A stretch of 64,000 nt of DNA from Montifringilla adamsi (lineage: Eukaryota > Chordata > Aves > Passeriformes > Passeridae), in contig JAGGNK010008559.1 of the NCBI GenBank assembly GCA_017590115.1, forward strand, positions 6,069,888-6,133,887, read 5' to 3'. This document shows, piece by piece, positions 28,761 through 42,019 of the stretch. The stretch's first letter is position 1, and each line of letters opens with the position of its first letter. The position numbers were made by a program, and so were the translations under genes. The notes beneath the pieces were generated by a model that saw only the letters and a program-made list of their open reading frames with translations, was not told where the DNA came from and searched no databases.

Positions 28761-31700
28761 GCCGGGATATGCCTGGATGGGGCAGTCCTGGGATGTTGGG
28801 GGCTTATCCTGGAGATCGTCTGGTCACAGCGCCCGCTGCCAGGGGTAGGGACACACCCCATAGATCAAGTTACCCCACCTGGCTTGGGATTGGAGTTGGT
28901 TTGGGCTGGGGGAAAGATTTTTATTTTGATTGGTTTCTGTTTGTTCAGCCTGCCCTCTGAATTATCCCACCTCACACGCATCTTGCTGGCCCCTTCTGTA
29001 AAGGGGGAATGCTGCCGAAGTTATTTTCGCTAGGGCAGGCATCCAGGATGCAAGGAGGAGACGGAGTGATTTAGCACTTCAGCTTCTCCAGTGTTTGCCA
29101 GCTTGTAAGCTCAAGCATTTTCCCCACGACTTGCCAGATTTTATTGTTGAAATAAAATACAGGGGTGCCTTGTGATCAAGCTGCACTTTCTCCTTCATGC
29201 ACTCCTTAATGGGTGTAAAATGGATTGTGGATAAGCGTTTGTGTCAATCACTGAGAATCCTTACAGGGAAACCAGGAGCTGTGTGAATTAACAGTCATCG
29301 CTGGCTTGAGTAACTAGGGTGGAAGATTATAAAAAGGAGACTTTTAATTTAATTTCAAGGCTAGATTTTTTTACCTGAAGAATGATGAAGGTGCATCTCT
29401 GCCAGTGAAATGATGCTTTCCTCTGTCTCATTAAAAAGGAACTCGATTCACTCTTCTGTTGCTGGGTTGCATTTATGACTGCAGGGGTCAGCATCTGCTG
29501 TGAGCAGAGCTTGTGAGACGAACCAACCATGTAACAAATCCTTTGCTAACATTTTTATCAGAGAGCACAGATACCTAATCTTGTTCTCACGGCTTAAGCA
29601 TTGAAAGAAATGCTATCGCAAAGTCTTCTTTAAGGAGTTTTAAGAGAGTAATAGGACTCCCTTAAAATAGGGAGTGCAGGCCTTTCTTCAACTTTATTGC
29701 ATGACCAAAATGTAAAGATTTTGGGCATACTTCATCAAGTGGAGCAGTCTGATTACCAAAAAAAAAAAAAAGGAGCTGAGTAGGAAGGATGATAAAAAGC
29801 AAAAGGCAGCATAAAGTTACATTTTACAAATTGTAATACATCATCATTGGTTGCTCTGCAGCTTTGCTTGCATCTTGGCCACAAGGTTCACGACGCTGGT
29901 AGTTTCACTTGTTTCCCATAGGTATATTTCTTTCTTATTGCTGCTTTTCACAGACACAGGGCAGCTTTCTCAGATGTATCTGGTAGTGCCAGTCTAGACA
30001 ACAGAAGTTGAATCTTGGAAACATCGCTGGTGTGCCTTAGTAGACGATGAATTGTGAGCATGTAATGATCACTCAGTCCTGGCTTCTGTTTGACCACTAG
30101 GACCTAAAAAAACAGTTAACACATCAAACATATTTGCTTTGATATGTTAACTTTCTATTCTAAATAATCAAATAAATGGTGCCTTGCCTTCCCCAGTATC
30201 TGCTCAAGACATGGCTGTGACAGAGCGTGTGTTTCAGCGGCGCTGGGGCAGCACAGCAGGATGAGCACCCAGCAGTCCTCCGAGCCTGCTGGGGTGTGTC
30301 AGCAACGTGAGAGACTCACTGCAGTTGTTGCCAACTCCTCATGTCAAGAGCAATTTGTTTTTTAAAATTGGACTTTGTAGTTGTACAGTCACGAAACTTC
30401 AGTGGGGTATTTTCATGCCTAACATCACTGTTTTAACACACATGTTTTGTTTTCCTATTTATCATGACTGCCCTCTGAAAGAGGAGCCTGTTCCAGGTGC
30501 TGTTATAAATTGTTTCCTTCCATATTCTTCATTCTGGATGGTAATGCTGGAAGACTTAGGAAAGGAGTGATTTACCCAAACCAAAATTGAATCAAATCCA
30601 GGTTATTTTTGCGGTGGGTTTATTGTGTGTTTTTTGTTAATTTACTTTATTAAGGGAAAATATGTGATCATAGAGACTTGGCTGCTTCTGCCTCTTTTTC
30701 ACTAAATTGAATTCCGTGTTTCTACAAAGAATATAAAATTTTATCAAATGAGAATTTGCTTTGATTTTGTGCCCACCCACAGAAATGCTCTTGGAGCTCA
30801 CCTTTCAGCTTTGCTTTCAGAGATGAGAAACCCTGCTCTTGTCATTTAGAATCACCTATCTGATAAAAACTTGAGTGGTGAAAAGCAAAATTTCTGACAG
30901 TAACAATTAATTTCCAGGCACTTGTTTCAGTCTGGTATTTCAGCAGTTTGATCATGAATTTTGAAACATACTTGCTGGATGTTCCCTGTTTACAGTCGTC
31001 TGCAGTCTTCGTACCCTGCTTCTTAAGTTAGAGGTAGTAATGTCATAATTGCCATAAGTACATCTTACAGGTGAGCAGAAAAAGGGGTTTCCACTCACAT
31101 ACTTTATCTTAAAAGACACTGGGCCAAAATTTGTGAGAACAAAACCTCTCTGTCTTGATTATGCTGAAGCTTGGAGTAAAACTCATTAAAACTCATTGGC
31201 TCTGACTGTGCTCCATTAGGAGTGTATGACCTATTCCTTATGTATTATCCACACCTTCACTGTCTGTAAATTCATTTTGAGCTCTAAGTTACAATCTAGC
31301 CAAATAATTTAGTGTTCTTGTATGACTCAGAAGATAACATGGGGAAAAAAAAAAAAAAAAACAAGCAAAAAAAATGCTTATGCAAGGCACATTCCACCTC
31401 AGACTTAATCTGAGCTGAATTCAGCCTGGAAAAATGAGAAGACTGCAGCAACAATTTATTGCCAATGCATTTTACTCATGTTAAGTCTTCAGTGTACTAT
31501 TTCTCTCTCCATCTTGAGCATCACAATATCAGGAGGTGATGCTGGTCTCCAGTTTATCCTCAGGTGGAATTTTACCTGTTTGTCTCCTGCTCTGTAAACC
31601 TTTTCTCCTGTGTTTCTTTGCCTTTTCTCTTGGCAGCCGAGTGCTATGGTCGCTGGAAATGCAGCCCTGCAGATAGGCATTGGGTGAAGCGTGCACTCAG

Positions 31701-34700
31701 TGTGGTTTGGTGTCTGATGATTTGCTGGTCTGCTGGTTTTATCCTTGCCCAATGCCAGCATTGTTTCCACCTTCCTAAGAGTTTATTTAGGTGTTGGCTG
31801 GAGTTTTCCTTGGTCTCCCTTGATGAGTGTTCAATTGCCAGCAGTGGGTGTAGCTGCCAGTGTTGACAGCTAGTCTTACTTGCAAAGGTGGACTGCTCCC
31901 TTAGGCACAATTCCTTTGTTAATGGTGTTTCCAAGCCATATTAAACTATGCAACAGTCATGAGAGCAATTACTGTCTTATACTTTAATCCTTTTTCTAAT
32001 TAGCATTTGTTCTTATATATGTTTTCAGAACAGTGCTAAGGGATTAGCACTTACCTGTACACTGAGCTCACTGCGAGTACATGAATTTTGTCTGTATTCC
32101 ACAGAATGCAAAAAGACTTCTGAATGAAAAACAACTGGAGTTTGAACTGTATTGCCTCCATACAGGAAGACACAGTGAGGAACAGTTTTTATATTAAATA
32201 AATGGAGCATTCATATCTCAACAGTCTTTTAGAGTTAAAAAGCCCACATCTTACTGAGTACAGATCTTCTTTTAAGACATCCTGGGTAAAAAGATTGAGT
32301 TAATCTGCCTTGGTAGAACTGTTTATTCCTTCTGCTGTCAGAAGAGAATGACTGGATTTACTCTCTGTTTCTGCTTCACACAAGCAGCAAAGGAGGAGTC
32401 ACATTCAGCACAGTATGAGGTGTATTTATTTGTACTGTGAAAATATAGGATTATTCCCTCAGCCATCAGGCATTGCCTTGTGTCACATGAAGCATAGAAG
32501 CTTTGTTGTGGCAGTGAACAAGCTAAGTGACCATTGCTGTATTCCTGGGATCCCAAACGACCTGTGACATTCATGTAGCTCCTGGGCCATAACAACCTCA
32601 GCTTCCTCTTCCTCTAAAACAAGAGGAGTTTAGGAAAAGAGGATAACATTTCAGTCAGTTTTAGCAATAGAACCAATCACTAACTAAATGAATGTGGTTA
32701 TTTCCCATCATCTTGGCTGAAAATAAATTTGAAGTGCCTGCTTAGACCATGTAACTCCTCTGAAGCAGTCATAGCACAGCATTTTCCAAGGACAGAGACT
32801 GTTGTGGACTCTTTTCAGCTCTAAACATAAGCAGCTGTAGTTCCATTGAAATTGGAGAAGTTGTATAGCTTTGTACAAAGGTGCAATTTGATTCCTAGGT
32901 GGGGATTTAAATTTTTCCAAAGCGGGGATGTTATATTTCTTCTGTGACATTTGCAGCTCAATAGAACAGCCTTGCTCATATTGAATAGGAGGGAAAATCA
33001 GAATAATGGGGTTTTTTCCCCCAGTGAAATTCACATTTGGTTGGTTTGTTTGTTTGTTTTTTCCTGCATGCTCCATTCTCAGAAGTACTTTGAGTTAATT
33101 GCTTCACATCTGTATCACTTCGATTACAACCATGTGTGCCTGGTTTTACTGGAGCCAGGGGCTGGGCCTGTGTTTGAGGATTAAGTAGCCTGTGCTGAGC
33201 TCTGTGCTGCTGTGACTGCAGCAGCGCCCAAACAAGGCGGTTTCAAAGTGCCAGGGGTATATTTGCAATGTGCCTGAAGTTTGGAGGTACGTGAAGCAGT
33301 GTGTTCAAAGCTTAGCTTTGAAACTCCTTTCTTAACCAAAAGCATATGCTCAAGCTTTAATTGTTGAGCTCTTAGCTCCTCCCTGATATTCTCTCCTACC
33401 AGGGAGACCAGACTGGTTTCCTGGAGAACTTTCCATGGCATGTTTTTTGCTTGAGTCTGACTAACAGTAGCATAGCTACAGTGCAGTTTCTGTTTTCACT
33501 TTCAGTAGCCCAGGTTTTGGTTGATTTTTTTGTTGTTTGTTTTGTGTTTTTTTTTAACTTTCTCCACTTCAGATTCCTCATGTGGCTGCTCAAGAGAATG
33601 ACATTTCTCTCTTCAGCATGCTCAGAGGAAACATGAATTCAGATGGCAGAATCTTTGTGTTGAGACAGGCTGGGAGCTGAACAAATATCTTGAGACCTGG
33701 ACCACTTTTGATGCTTTGCCTCATGCAGGAATGGGCTGAAGCTCTCCTCTGTCTGTATGATGGTGAGTTCTCCAGAGGGAACATGTTCCAGACAGAAAAA
33801 AATAACTGAAAACTTCTTCATCTTGGAACTTACTATGCCACTGCTGTGCTGATCAAGAAAAAAGATGTGGAAAAAAATTCTTTCCTCACCTCTCCTACTT
33901 CTTTGGTAGTGAAATTCAATTTCTTTCAGAGAAGGAATTTTTTATTTAAATCTGTATCTTTAAGAAACAAGTCAGACTTGTTAGCCATGTGATTTAGTTT
34001 ACTCATCTGTAAAACTGACAACATGTTTCATCCTTGGCTGAAGGGAAGTCATTTATAATATAAGTGAAGAAAAAAAAGTTTGTTGAAAGAACGATTGTTT
34101 CTGAGAAGCTGGTTATTAAATATAATCTGTTTTAAGTAAAATCCTTGGTGTGGCAGAAGGCTTTGTTGCACTGACTAACACATTTTTATGGACGTTCCAA
34201 CTTTGAAGCCTCCCATGAAGTTACTGGCCTTAAGCCTGTGCTACAGGAATATTGTGTTGCTTGTGTTAGTGCTGTCAAAGACAGGTGGTGATTTTGTTTT
34301 TACTGATTGTGTTGGACTATAATGGCAGCATTTGGTAGCCCAGTGGGACTTTACCATTTATGCCAGGATAAGGTTTTCCCCCCTGAGATCTTTTGTCCGT
34401 CCTAGTGAAGTTAGAGAATTTGTAACTGTGTGGTACAGTCGAGCCTGTCTCTGTGGATACCAAGGGTGAGCTTAGTCAGTGATTTAGCACCAGAGCCAGG
34501 CTGACATCATGCCTGTGTTATGGAAACAATGAGGTCGTTGGAATGATTTGCTAATTTGGCTGATGCCTCTGTTGTAGGTGTCTGTATTTGTTGCTGTATG
34601 GAACACAGCCCCAGATTGTGCCCTGTTTCTGAGCCAGGACATGAACCACTCTGCAGGTTTTTCCAGATGCCTTTTCTGTGATTCTTTTGATTGTACTGCA

Positions 34701-35909
34701 CTTGTGAGCACTAATTGATATTTCTAATAGAGAAAACTTTTCCAAGTCAAAATAAATTCCATGAGAAAGGGCTCAGTATTTGACCTGTTTATTAAGAAGA
34801 CCTAGCTTGGTCTGGAATTATCATTAAATCCATCACACAGTCTGCACATTTTCCATCTCCATTCTCTATGCTAAAATCACCATAGAAGGGTATTTTGTCC
34901 TGCCTTGATATTGTAGACAAGGCAGTGCAGGCCGGTGATGGAGTAGGTGGGGAATATTTATTGCAACAGGAGCATTTGAAAGATGTGAAAAGGGTAAGTA
35001 AAATGGGAAAGGTTATTTTTGGCTGAGAAAGGAAACTTCTTGAGCCACATCTTCCTGTAGTATTGTCAAGACAAATGCTTCATGTTTTGTTTTGTCATTT
35101 TATTTTCCAGGAGTAGTTCTGCTGGTTGCTGCCATGCTCCACAGGAGGAACTCAAAGGTCTGGCTAGGATTTTTTTGCAGGTGTGTTGCCTTCCTGGTGG
35201 TGTTGGCTCCTTTCCTGGGAATGTAGCATGTTTTTCCCCTGCAGTAGATATTTTGTGACTTGAATGAATCATTTAATTTCACTGTCCTTCAGAGGCATAA
35301 TTAGTAACTCACATTTACTTTTGCCTGTTCAATGCTTATAAAATGCTCAGTTTTATTCCTGGAATGTTCTTTCATGTGAGGATAAGGCTCTTTTCTGAAG
35401 CAATTTGCAAGTAAAATGCTCTTGACCAGTAGTCTTTAAACGTTGTGTTTGCTGTGGAAGTTGTAATTTTCTTCTTTGTAATTGTAAATGCTTCAGCACC
35501 ACTGAAAATCTAATTAACCTTATAAAAGGAAGAGTACACTGATATTTGCAGGGAGAATGAAGAATGTAGGACAGAGTTAAGCTGAGAAAGTAAAGGATAA
35601 TATTTAGTTGCAGCCATGGTAATGATCACGGGGACACTCTTGTTTCAGAAGCTCTGTGACACACACAGTCCCTGTGAATAAATTGCTTTTATTCTACATG
35701 CAGCTCATTTCTCCCTGAAACTGCACTGAGCCAGCCCCTTGAGGTCGTGTTAGGATATTGCATTTCAGAGAAGCTGGTTTTCAGGCAAAATTTGAAATCT
35801 AGGGCCTCACAGTGTACTTCAGCATTTTGATGGAAACACTATTGGCCTTACATTGTGGCTGTGTTTTTAATTCCTTCAGAGTTTTAGCTGGCTACCTTCA
35901 GCTGATAGA
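28761..35909. other. Intergenic region upstream of PLK4
   Basis: About 7 kb of AT-leaning sequence without splice-bounded coding exons, tRNA or other RNA genes that I could recognise. It contains A-tracts near 29758-29773 and 31347-31364. The open frames of 60-100 codons scattered here show no family resemblance and no consistent splice context, so none is called. Confidence 0.5.
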
Positions 35910-36165
35910 TGACCCAAAGGAATGGCTTGAAGCTGTGTCAGGAGAGGGTTAGGTTGGGTAATAGGAAAAAGTTCTTCACCCAGAGGGTGTCTGAGCACTG
36001 AACAAGCTCCCCATGGAAGTGGTCACAGCACCAAGCCTGACAGTTCAAGAGGCATTTGGACAATGCTCTAGGTGGGAATGCTGGGGTGTCCTGTTCAGGG
36101 CGAGGAATTGGACTTGGATGATCCTTGTGGGTCCCTTTCAACTCAGGATATTCTGTGATTCTTTC
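35910..36165 (+). mobile_element. CR1 LINE, 5'-truncated 3' end
   Basis: The sequence carries hallmarks of avian CR1 3' ends: AGCTGTGTCAGGAGAGGG, then AGGAAAAAGTTCTTCACCCA, CTCCCCATGGAAGTGGTCAC, TTGGACTTGGATGATCCTTG, GTGGGTCCCTTTCAACTCAG and the terminal GATATTCTGTGATTCTT. About 255 bp remain, in plus orientation, with scattered mismatches and small indels. It has no poly(A) tail, as expected for CR1. The reverse-transcriptase part is absent. The left boundary is approximate. Confidence 0.92.
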
Positions 36166-37100
36166 AACATTCACCTTATTTTGCTATAACAGTCCTTTTC
36201 TGTGTGACAATGGGATACAACATCCTTGCAGAGCTGGTAAATATTGGAGTGTAAAGGAGCTGATTGAGTGGTCTGAGATGCTGAGACAGCAGAGGAGGTT
36301 AAGGGCAGTATTTTCCCCTGTACTGAGATAAGGGGATGTTGATTTCTAGTGTACGTTTTTACATTTGTACTATATATGTGTATGTATATACATGTAAATA
36401 TATACAGTTCTTTAAATAGGAAGGATCTTTCCCCACCCCAAAATTCCAAACCTGGCCTGTGAAATTAATATAGCTGAAATACTTTATTGAGATCTAAGAA
36501 TGCCAAGTCTGGATGAAATGCAGACTTTGAGGAGCTTTTAAAGTGTACCAAGGAAGATGGATATAAAAATGTTGAATCATGTTTTTTGGTGCTTTTGTGT
36601 CGATTATGCAGAATTCTACAGTCATTGCATCCTGGTGGAGAACGCAGGGATTCCTGTTACACTGCTAGCACATAGAAAAATTCCTGGAGCAATGCCACAG
36701 GTTGCTGCTCTGCATCTGCTCAGAGAATCAACTGTGCCCAAAGCCATCAATTTCCCCCAGCAGTTCAAGGCACAGGAAAACTACCTGGAACTTGTATGTT
36801 GCAGTAAGTCATTAATGAAAGATGGGGGTTTGTGTTCATCCTAACACAGACATGTGATGGCAGCTGTGAAAATAACTGCAGTTCCCCGGAGGCAAAGCAG
36901 TGCTATGTTTGTGCTGCAGCAGCCTGGGCCAGAGAAGGGTGAGAGAAACCACAGTGGGACAGGTGAGGCACCAAAAATGCCTTTATCTTACCTGTGGCCT
37001 TTTGGACAAACTCCAGTTGTATCAACCCACAGCATCAGACAAAGCTGCTTTTAAGAACACTGATGCAAAAATGAGGTCTTGGGTGATCATTTCTGGTTCA
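36166..37100. other. Intergenic region between the CR1 fragment and the distal 3' end
   Basis: I see no gene here. There is a short TA/TG-rich stretch around 36370-36410 (ATATATGTGTATGTATATAC). It lies between the CR1 element and the presumed distal cleavage site of a minus-strand transcript. Confidence 0.45.
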
Positions 37101-37116
37101 AGTAGCGGTTTATATA

Positions 37117-37122
37117 TTTATT
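37117..37122 (-). terminator. Candidate distal poly(A) signal AATAAA on the minus strand
   Basis: The minus strand reads TATAATTATAATAAATATAT, a typical AT-rich 3' end. It could terminate a long HSPA4L isoform or mark the 3' end of an inserted cDNA-like fragment from another gene. The sequence alone cannot decide. Confidence 0.4.
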
Positions 37123-40100
37123 ATAATTATACACAACCTTGACAATCTGTATTGCCATTCAAAAATAAATCCAAGTCTCGTCAATTTGCACATGATCTGT
37201 CACTACTAAGGATCCCATTTACATACATGGTAAACATTTTCCGTACTTAAACACCGCTTTAAATTCTGACGCTCCCATCTCCTCCCCCCTCATCCCCTGG
37301 AGTTATGGTTATCGACTATGGAAAGAAACTTTTCCAACCACTGCAACATTCAGGGACTACCATCTTTTTTGATCAACTTAATTAAACTATTTCAACACTT
37401 GGTAGAGGTGGCTGGTGGGTATAGCTCTTAATTGCATTTTAAAAATTATTCTTGATGGATTTCATTGCAATGATTCCTGGTTTTCATTGCATGACGCATT
37501 TCCTTCTGACCAGGAAAGAAGGAAACCAAAGTTTAGCAGCTGTATCAAGTAAGTCACATCAAGCACATTCCTGGTTTAGTATTTTGCAGTGCCAACAGTC
37601 ACATTTAGTTGTTTTCACTATTATTTACATGTGTAGTAAGTGGTTGAAGTCTTCAAATTTCAACTGAAGAAAATTAAGAATTCAGCTAGGAGTCAGCCAC
37701 CACACACTTTCTGTAGCTACTAGGAGCTTGTGTTCATACTCCAACTGCTATCTTGGGAGCTGAAATTATAATTTATGAGGCATTAACGCCTTTTGTTAAG
37801 CAACATGTTTTTACCACCTCTTTTGAGAGTTTCTGTCTCCTGGTGCCTGAAAGATGAGAAAACCTAAGAGTAGCAGAAGTGTAAGAGGCAAAAGAATATT
37901 CCTCCATCCAGTTAATAAACTCACAGCTAGTGGCAATTAATATAATAATCCTTAGAGCAGGCAGACCTTCTACCAGCCCACAACTCAAGTTTGGGCATCT
38001 GAGCGTCACTTGAGAAGGGCTCCCAGAAGTGTGGAAGTATTACAGTGTGATTACACAGCAACGAGAAGTCCTATTTTGAGGAATGGGGTTCATGATGGCA
38101 CTGATCTGTGGGAATTGAATTTAGCTTCTTTTCCTACAGCAACTGGGCAGGTGCTTTGAACCAGCAAATGCAGCGTGTTTGCAACACAGCTTCGTGTTTT
38201 GGATGCTAGCACTGGTTAACTGACAGGCATGGAAAACCAGAGCTCTGACAAGTGTAGATTCCAAGTTTTGTTAAGGCTGTTAATTTTTCACACTGGTGTC
38301 AAAAAATAATTGGGAAGAAAACCCTTCTGCCAGCTCCTTGCTTGTTTCCTGAAATTACATTCAAACAATCCTTACAGGAAAACCCCCATTTACATATGGA
38401 GTATTTGAGAACTGTTATTAGCAATCTGTAGGAGAGATTGGAGTTCAGCACACAGAGATGTTGCAAAATATTAAGGAATTTTAAATGTTGAAGATACAAA
38501 GAAATCTCATCAACACACAGATTGGATGCTTTACCTTAACAGCTTCCACTTGTAGGTGGAAGAAGCAAAACCTCCATCCCTCACACCACAAGGCGTCCAG
38601 AATGCTGGAGCTACATCGCAGATACTGCACCGCCCCTCCTGTGCTGCCGTGCCAGAGACAGGGCACCTTCCCCCTCACTCTGCCCCGGGGCCTTGGCAGG
38701 GAATGCAGGTTGTGGAATACAGGTTGGGTGTTTCCCAACTGCCTCTGAGCATTCAGGATCAGCTGCTCACTGCTCTGCAAGCATGCCCCAAAGGCAGCAC
38801 TTAAACAGTGCAAGGACACTGCCAGAAGCCAGCAAGGGAGAGGAGTCTTCGTTCAAACTGAGACATTCAAAATCAAATCTTTCATTCAAAATCAAAGGGT
38901 ATTTTGTCATGAAGCAGCAGCTTCAAGAAAGAAGAGCATAAAATCCTAACTTGAGTGTTACAAATCTGTTTGTGTTACATTTGAAGTTCAAAGAAACTTC
39001 TTGGGAGTCTAAAGTACCGTAATAAAAAAAGTGGAAAGGAACTCATGAATCAGTTCTAAACTAAACTCAGTTTAGTAAAGAAAATTAAAACAAATTAATT
39101 TTGAAGTCCTTTCTTGAACAAGTCCATTAATGCTCCAGACAGAAGAGAATGAGTCTTCTTTAAAGGGAAGAAGGAAGATCTTCCTGGTTTCTAACTAGAT
39201 CTTTACACCAAACTTCAGAACCTGATTTACAGAACTTTTTTTAAACGATCTCTACTGCCTTTACAAATATAGTGTTGCTTCCTTTTTTTCTTTTTGTGGG
39301 ACAGAGGGTATATTATCAAATACCAGAAATGTAACTTGCCCTAAGCAGAAAGTTTCAAGTAAGACATTATCAACCTGCTGTTATAATATAAGAGGCAGAG
39401 CAGCGGACTGCTGCTGGTTCCCTACCAAAACTTTGTTGCAAAGACACTCACTCTGGTACTGTCAGGATAGGCAGAGGGAACTTGCTCATTGAGTCTGACA
39501 CACAAAACCTCAAGCTGAGCATAGTGTGTAAGTACTTAAATCTGTCCTGGTAAAATCTCCTCTTTGTAACAGGAAACAGATTACATATGAGCAAATCATA
39601 TATTAATGTGAACCTCTGTGGAAAAATTAACTCTGCCATCCCAAATGGCATGCCTAACATGGACCTCAGAGCTAGCTTCTGTGGGCAGCATTCCTCTTCA
39701 GCAGGGATCTAGAGACAGACCAGATGCACTGCAGAAAACTCCCTACTCTAGTAAGAAAACTTGACTACAACTGTTTGTCGGAACCATATCTGCTTTTAAG
39801 CATGCAGAATTATTCTAGCCTTTATCCTAAGCACTGCCTCAAACATTTGTGATGTGGTATTAATCATCTGATGTCCATAAGCAGAGGACACTGTTCTTGC
39901 ACATGACTCTTTAGCTACTGGAGAGCTGACACTGGAGATTTCTGCAGTTTTGTGCTCTTCTGCCACAGGTACCAAGAAGTCTACCTAGAGAAATTATTGT
40001 GTAGCTGGATTTCAGGAAGCCAGTACTTGAGAATGCTGCTCATTACACTGCTGTGGTAAAAACCATTAGGATATAAATGGTGTTGAAGCCTACAAGACCC

Positions 40101-41536
40101 AAGCTAGCCCAGCCTGACTGAAAGGACAGCTGATGCTGCAGTACAGTCCCCCTCAGCACCAGAGCTGTGACTACCGTGGCAGAACTAGAGACTGAGGTTG
40201 CAGAGGAGCTGCTGAACAGCTCTCCTCAAAGTCACTCAGTTTTTGTTCAAGGTTATTAAACATGTTAACTTACAGGACCATCCACACTGACTGCATGGAA
40301 GAGGAACAAGAACAAAGTACATGCATCTCAGGCACCTGATGGCAGTCATGAAGATAGAATTCCAGCACTTGAACTAGACTGGCAGATAGATTTATGTACA
40401 ATCATGAATGTTGCTTCCTTTTTCTGTGAAGGTATGGGAGAGTTGAATTCACCTCTCCCAGAGGTCATGAGTTACTTTTCGTAGCATGAACAGTGGTAGA
40501 AGATGAAGGGCACAGCTGCAGATAAAATGGATGCCAAAGCGAGAAACAGGATTGTGGTTCTTCACTTGTTTACAACAGCAATACATCCTATGGGAGAACT
40601 GCTGTAGGAGGGCCTGGTTAACATATGAATTTGTTTCTGGGACAGAGTTCAAGTTACTGAAGTTACACTGCAACTTATTTTCTTATGCTAGGTAAAGAAA
40701 CCACTTTTGATAGTTAAGACTAGCCCATTCCCACTCTGGTAACAATAGAGTTTTGAAGTCAATAGTGACTGGCTTTAGCAAGTGCTGCAGCACCTCAGTG
40801 ACTGACAGAAGCATTTGGAATATATTTGGGACATAGACTGGACCTTGACAACGTTTAAGACATATCAAAGGAAACAGTGATTCTACTGTGTAACACATTG
40901 TAGACACTTTCATTAGAGAGCTAAATGACCACAGCTAAGTGGTAAGCTATGCAAGTTCATCAGGTAGATTCCACCTTTGGGGTAATAATGTCCAGTTTTT
41001 AAGCTCTTTTGTTTTGGTCCTTGACCAAAAAATTTACGTGCTGAGCATCAAGGCTTAAATAAGCTCTCAGCATTTCTTTCAAGTTTGGACCAAACAGCAT
41101 TTGAGCCACCTCAAAAGCAGGGTGGTGATACGCAGTTTGCACAGCACTGTTTCTGTTGTTCCTCCTCCCCAGGATGAGATACGATCAGATGTCAACTGAA
41201 ATCAAAACAAAGTGTTTATAGTTCCATGTGCAATAAGACATTTTCAACAGAAAGCTACGCAGCAGGCCTTGAATGTACTCCCCTCTCATCCTGTTCTCAC
41301 CAGCATCACCCTGTCCCAAGCACAGCAGGTATGTACAGCAATGTGCAGAGACCAGGGATTCCAGCACACAGCAGAGCCATGGTGCTGGAGCAGTTAGCAC
41401 AGTTTGCAGTGAAGACTGGTAGTGGTATGGGAGCCCAAAAAATGCTTAAGCTCAGATTATTCAGTTCCTATGAAAAAGACCGTACAATTCTCATGGTACA
41501 TCAACAAGATGGACTGGTATGCCAACTAACCTCTAT

Positions 41537-41542
41537 TTTAAT
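41537..41542 (-). terminator. HSPA4L: Candidate proximal HSPA4L poly(A) signal ATTAAA
   Basis: On the minus strand ATTAAA occurs about 480 bp after the HSPA4L stop codon in AT-rich context (AATTTAAATATTAAAATAGA). It is the commonest variant of AATAAA. No canonical AATAAA was noticed between it and the stop. Confidence 0.4.
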
Positions 41543-42019
41543 ATTTAAATTATAACAATACAATAACTAGAAAAGGTCAGTGCTTCAAGTGACAGGTTTT
41601 GCCACTTCAATTCCAATATTTTTCCAAAATAAAGATGCGATTAGATCTACACTTGAGCATCAGTAGTGCAATACAGTATCCTTTCCTGAATAAAGGAGCT
41701 GAGGTTTATCCACAATAAAAGCTTTAAATAAGGTAGATTGTTGCCATTTATATATCAATTCTGTATGTTTGATATAAAATATATTGGGAAAGCTTCAACT
41801 GACTTATACAATCTACATTTGGCTAAAGCTCCACATAAGCAGCATCAGTGGAAATGAACATTAGAGGTGTACTTAATATAAAACACTTTCAAAACTACTC
41901 AGCAACAAATGACAGAAGTTTGGCTAAGAATAACTGAACATCTGAGGTGTGTACCAGACAAAAAGAATGGACCCTGTGGTTACTTGCACTATTTTAATGA
42001 AGTAAAAGAAATGCAAGGT

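Larger units (their letters stand above)
37101..42019 (-). other. HSPA4L: HSPA4L 3'UTR, proximal part likely, distal part candidate
   Basis: The interval follows the HSPA4L stop codon. A variant signal ATTAAA at 41537-41542 (minus) would give a 3'UTR of about 0.5 kb. A canonical AATAAA at 37117-37122 (minus), at the end of TGTATAATTATAATAAATAT, would give about 4.9 kb. The last 250 bp before it have several CpGs (around 37160-37290) in AT-rich surroundings, which suggests selection or a recent insertion. No coding exon is seen in between. The distal extension is inferred only. Confidence 0.4.

Noticed and set aside
27870..28848. Open frames up to 289 codons on the plus strand over the PLK4 promoter
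   Set aside because: Same cause: GC-rich, stop-poor island DNA antisense to PLK4 exons 1-2, with low-complexity translations and no splice or homology support.
31489..31934. Overlapping 93-100 codon open frames near 31.5-31.9 kb
   Set aside because: They occur on both strands with unrelated translations, no homology and no splice pattern; consistent with chance.
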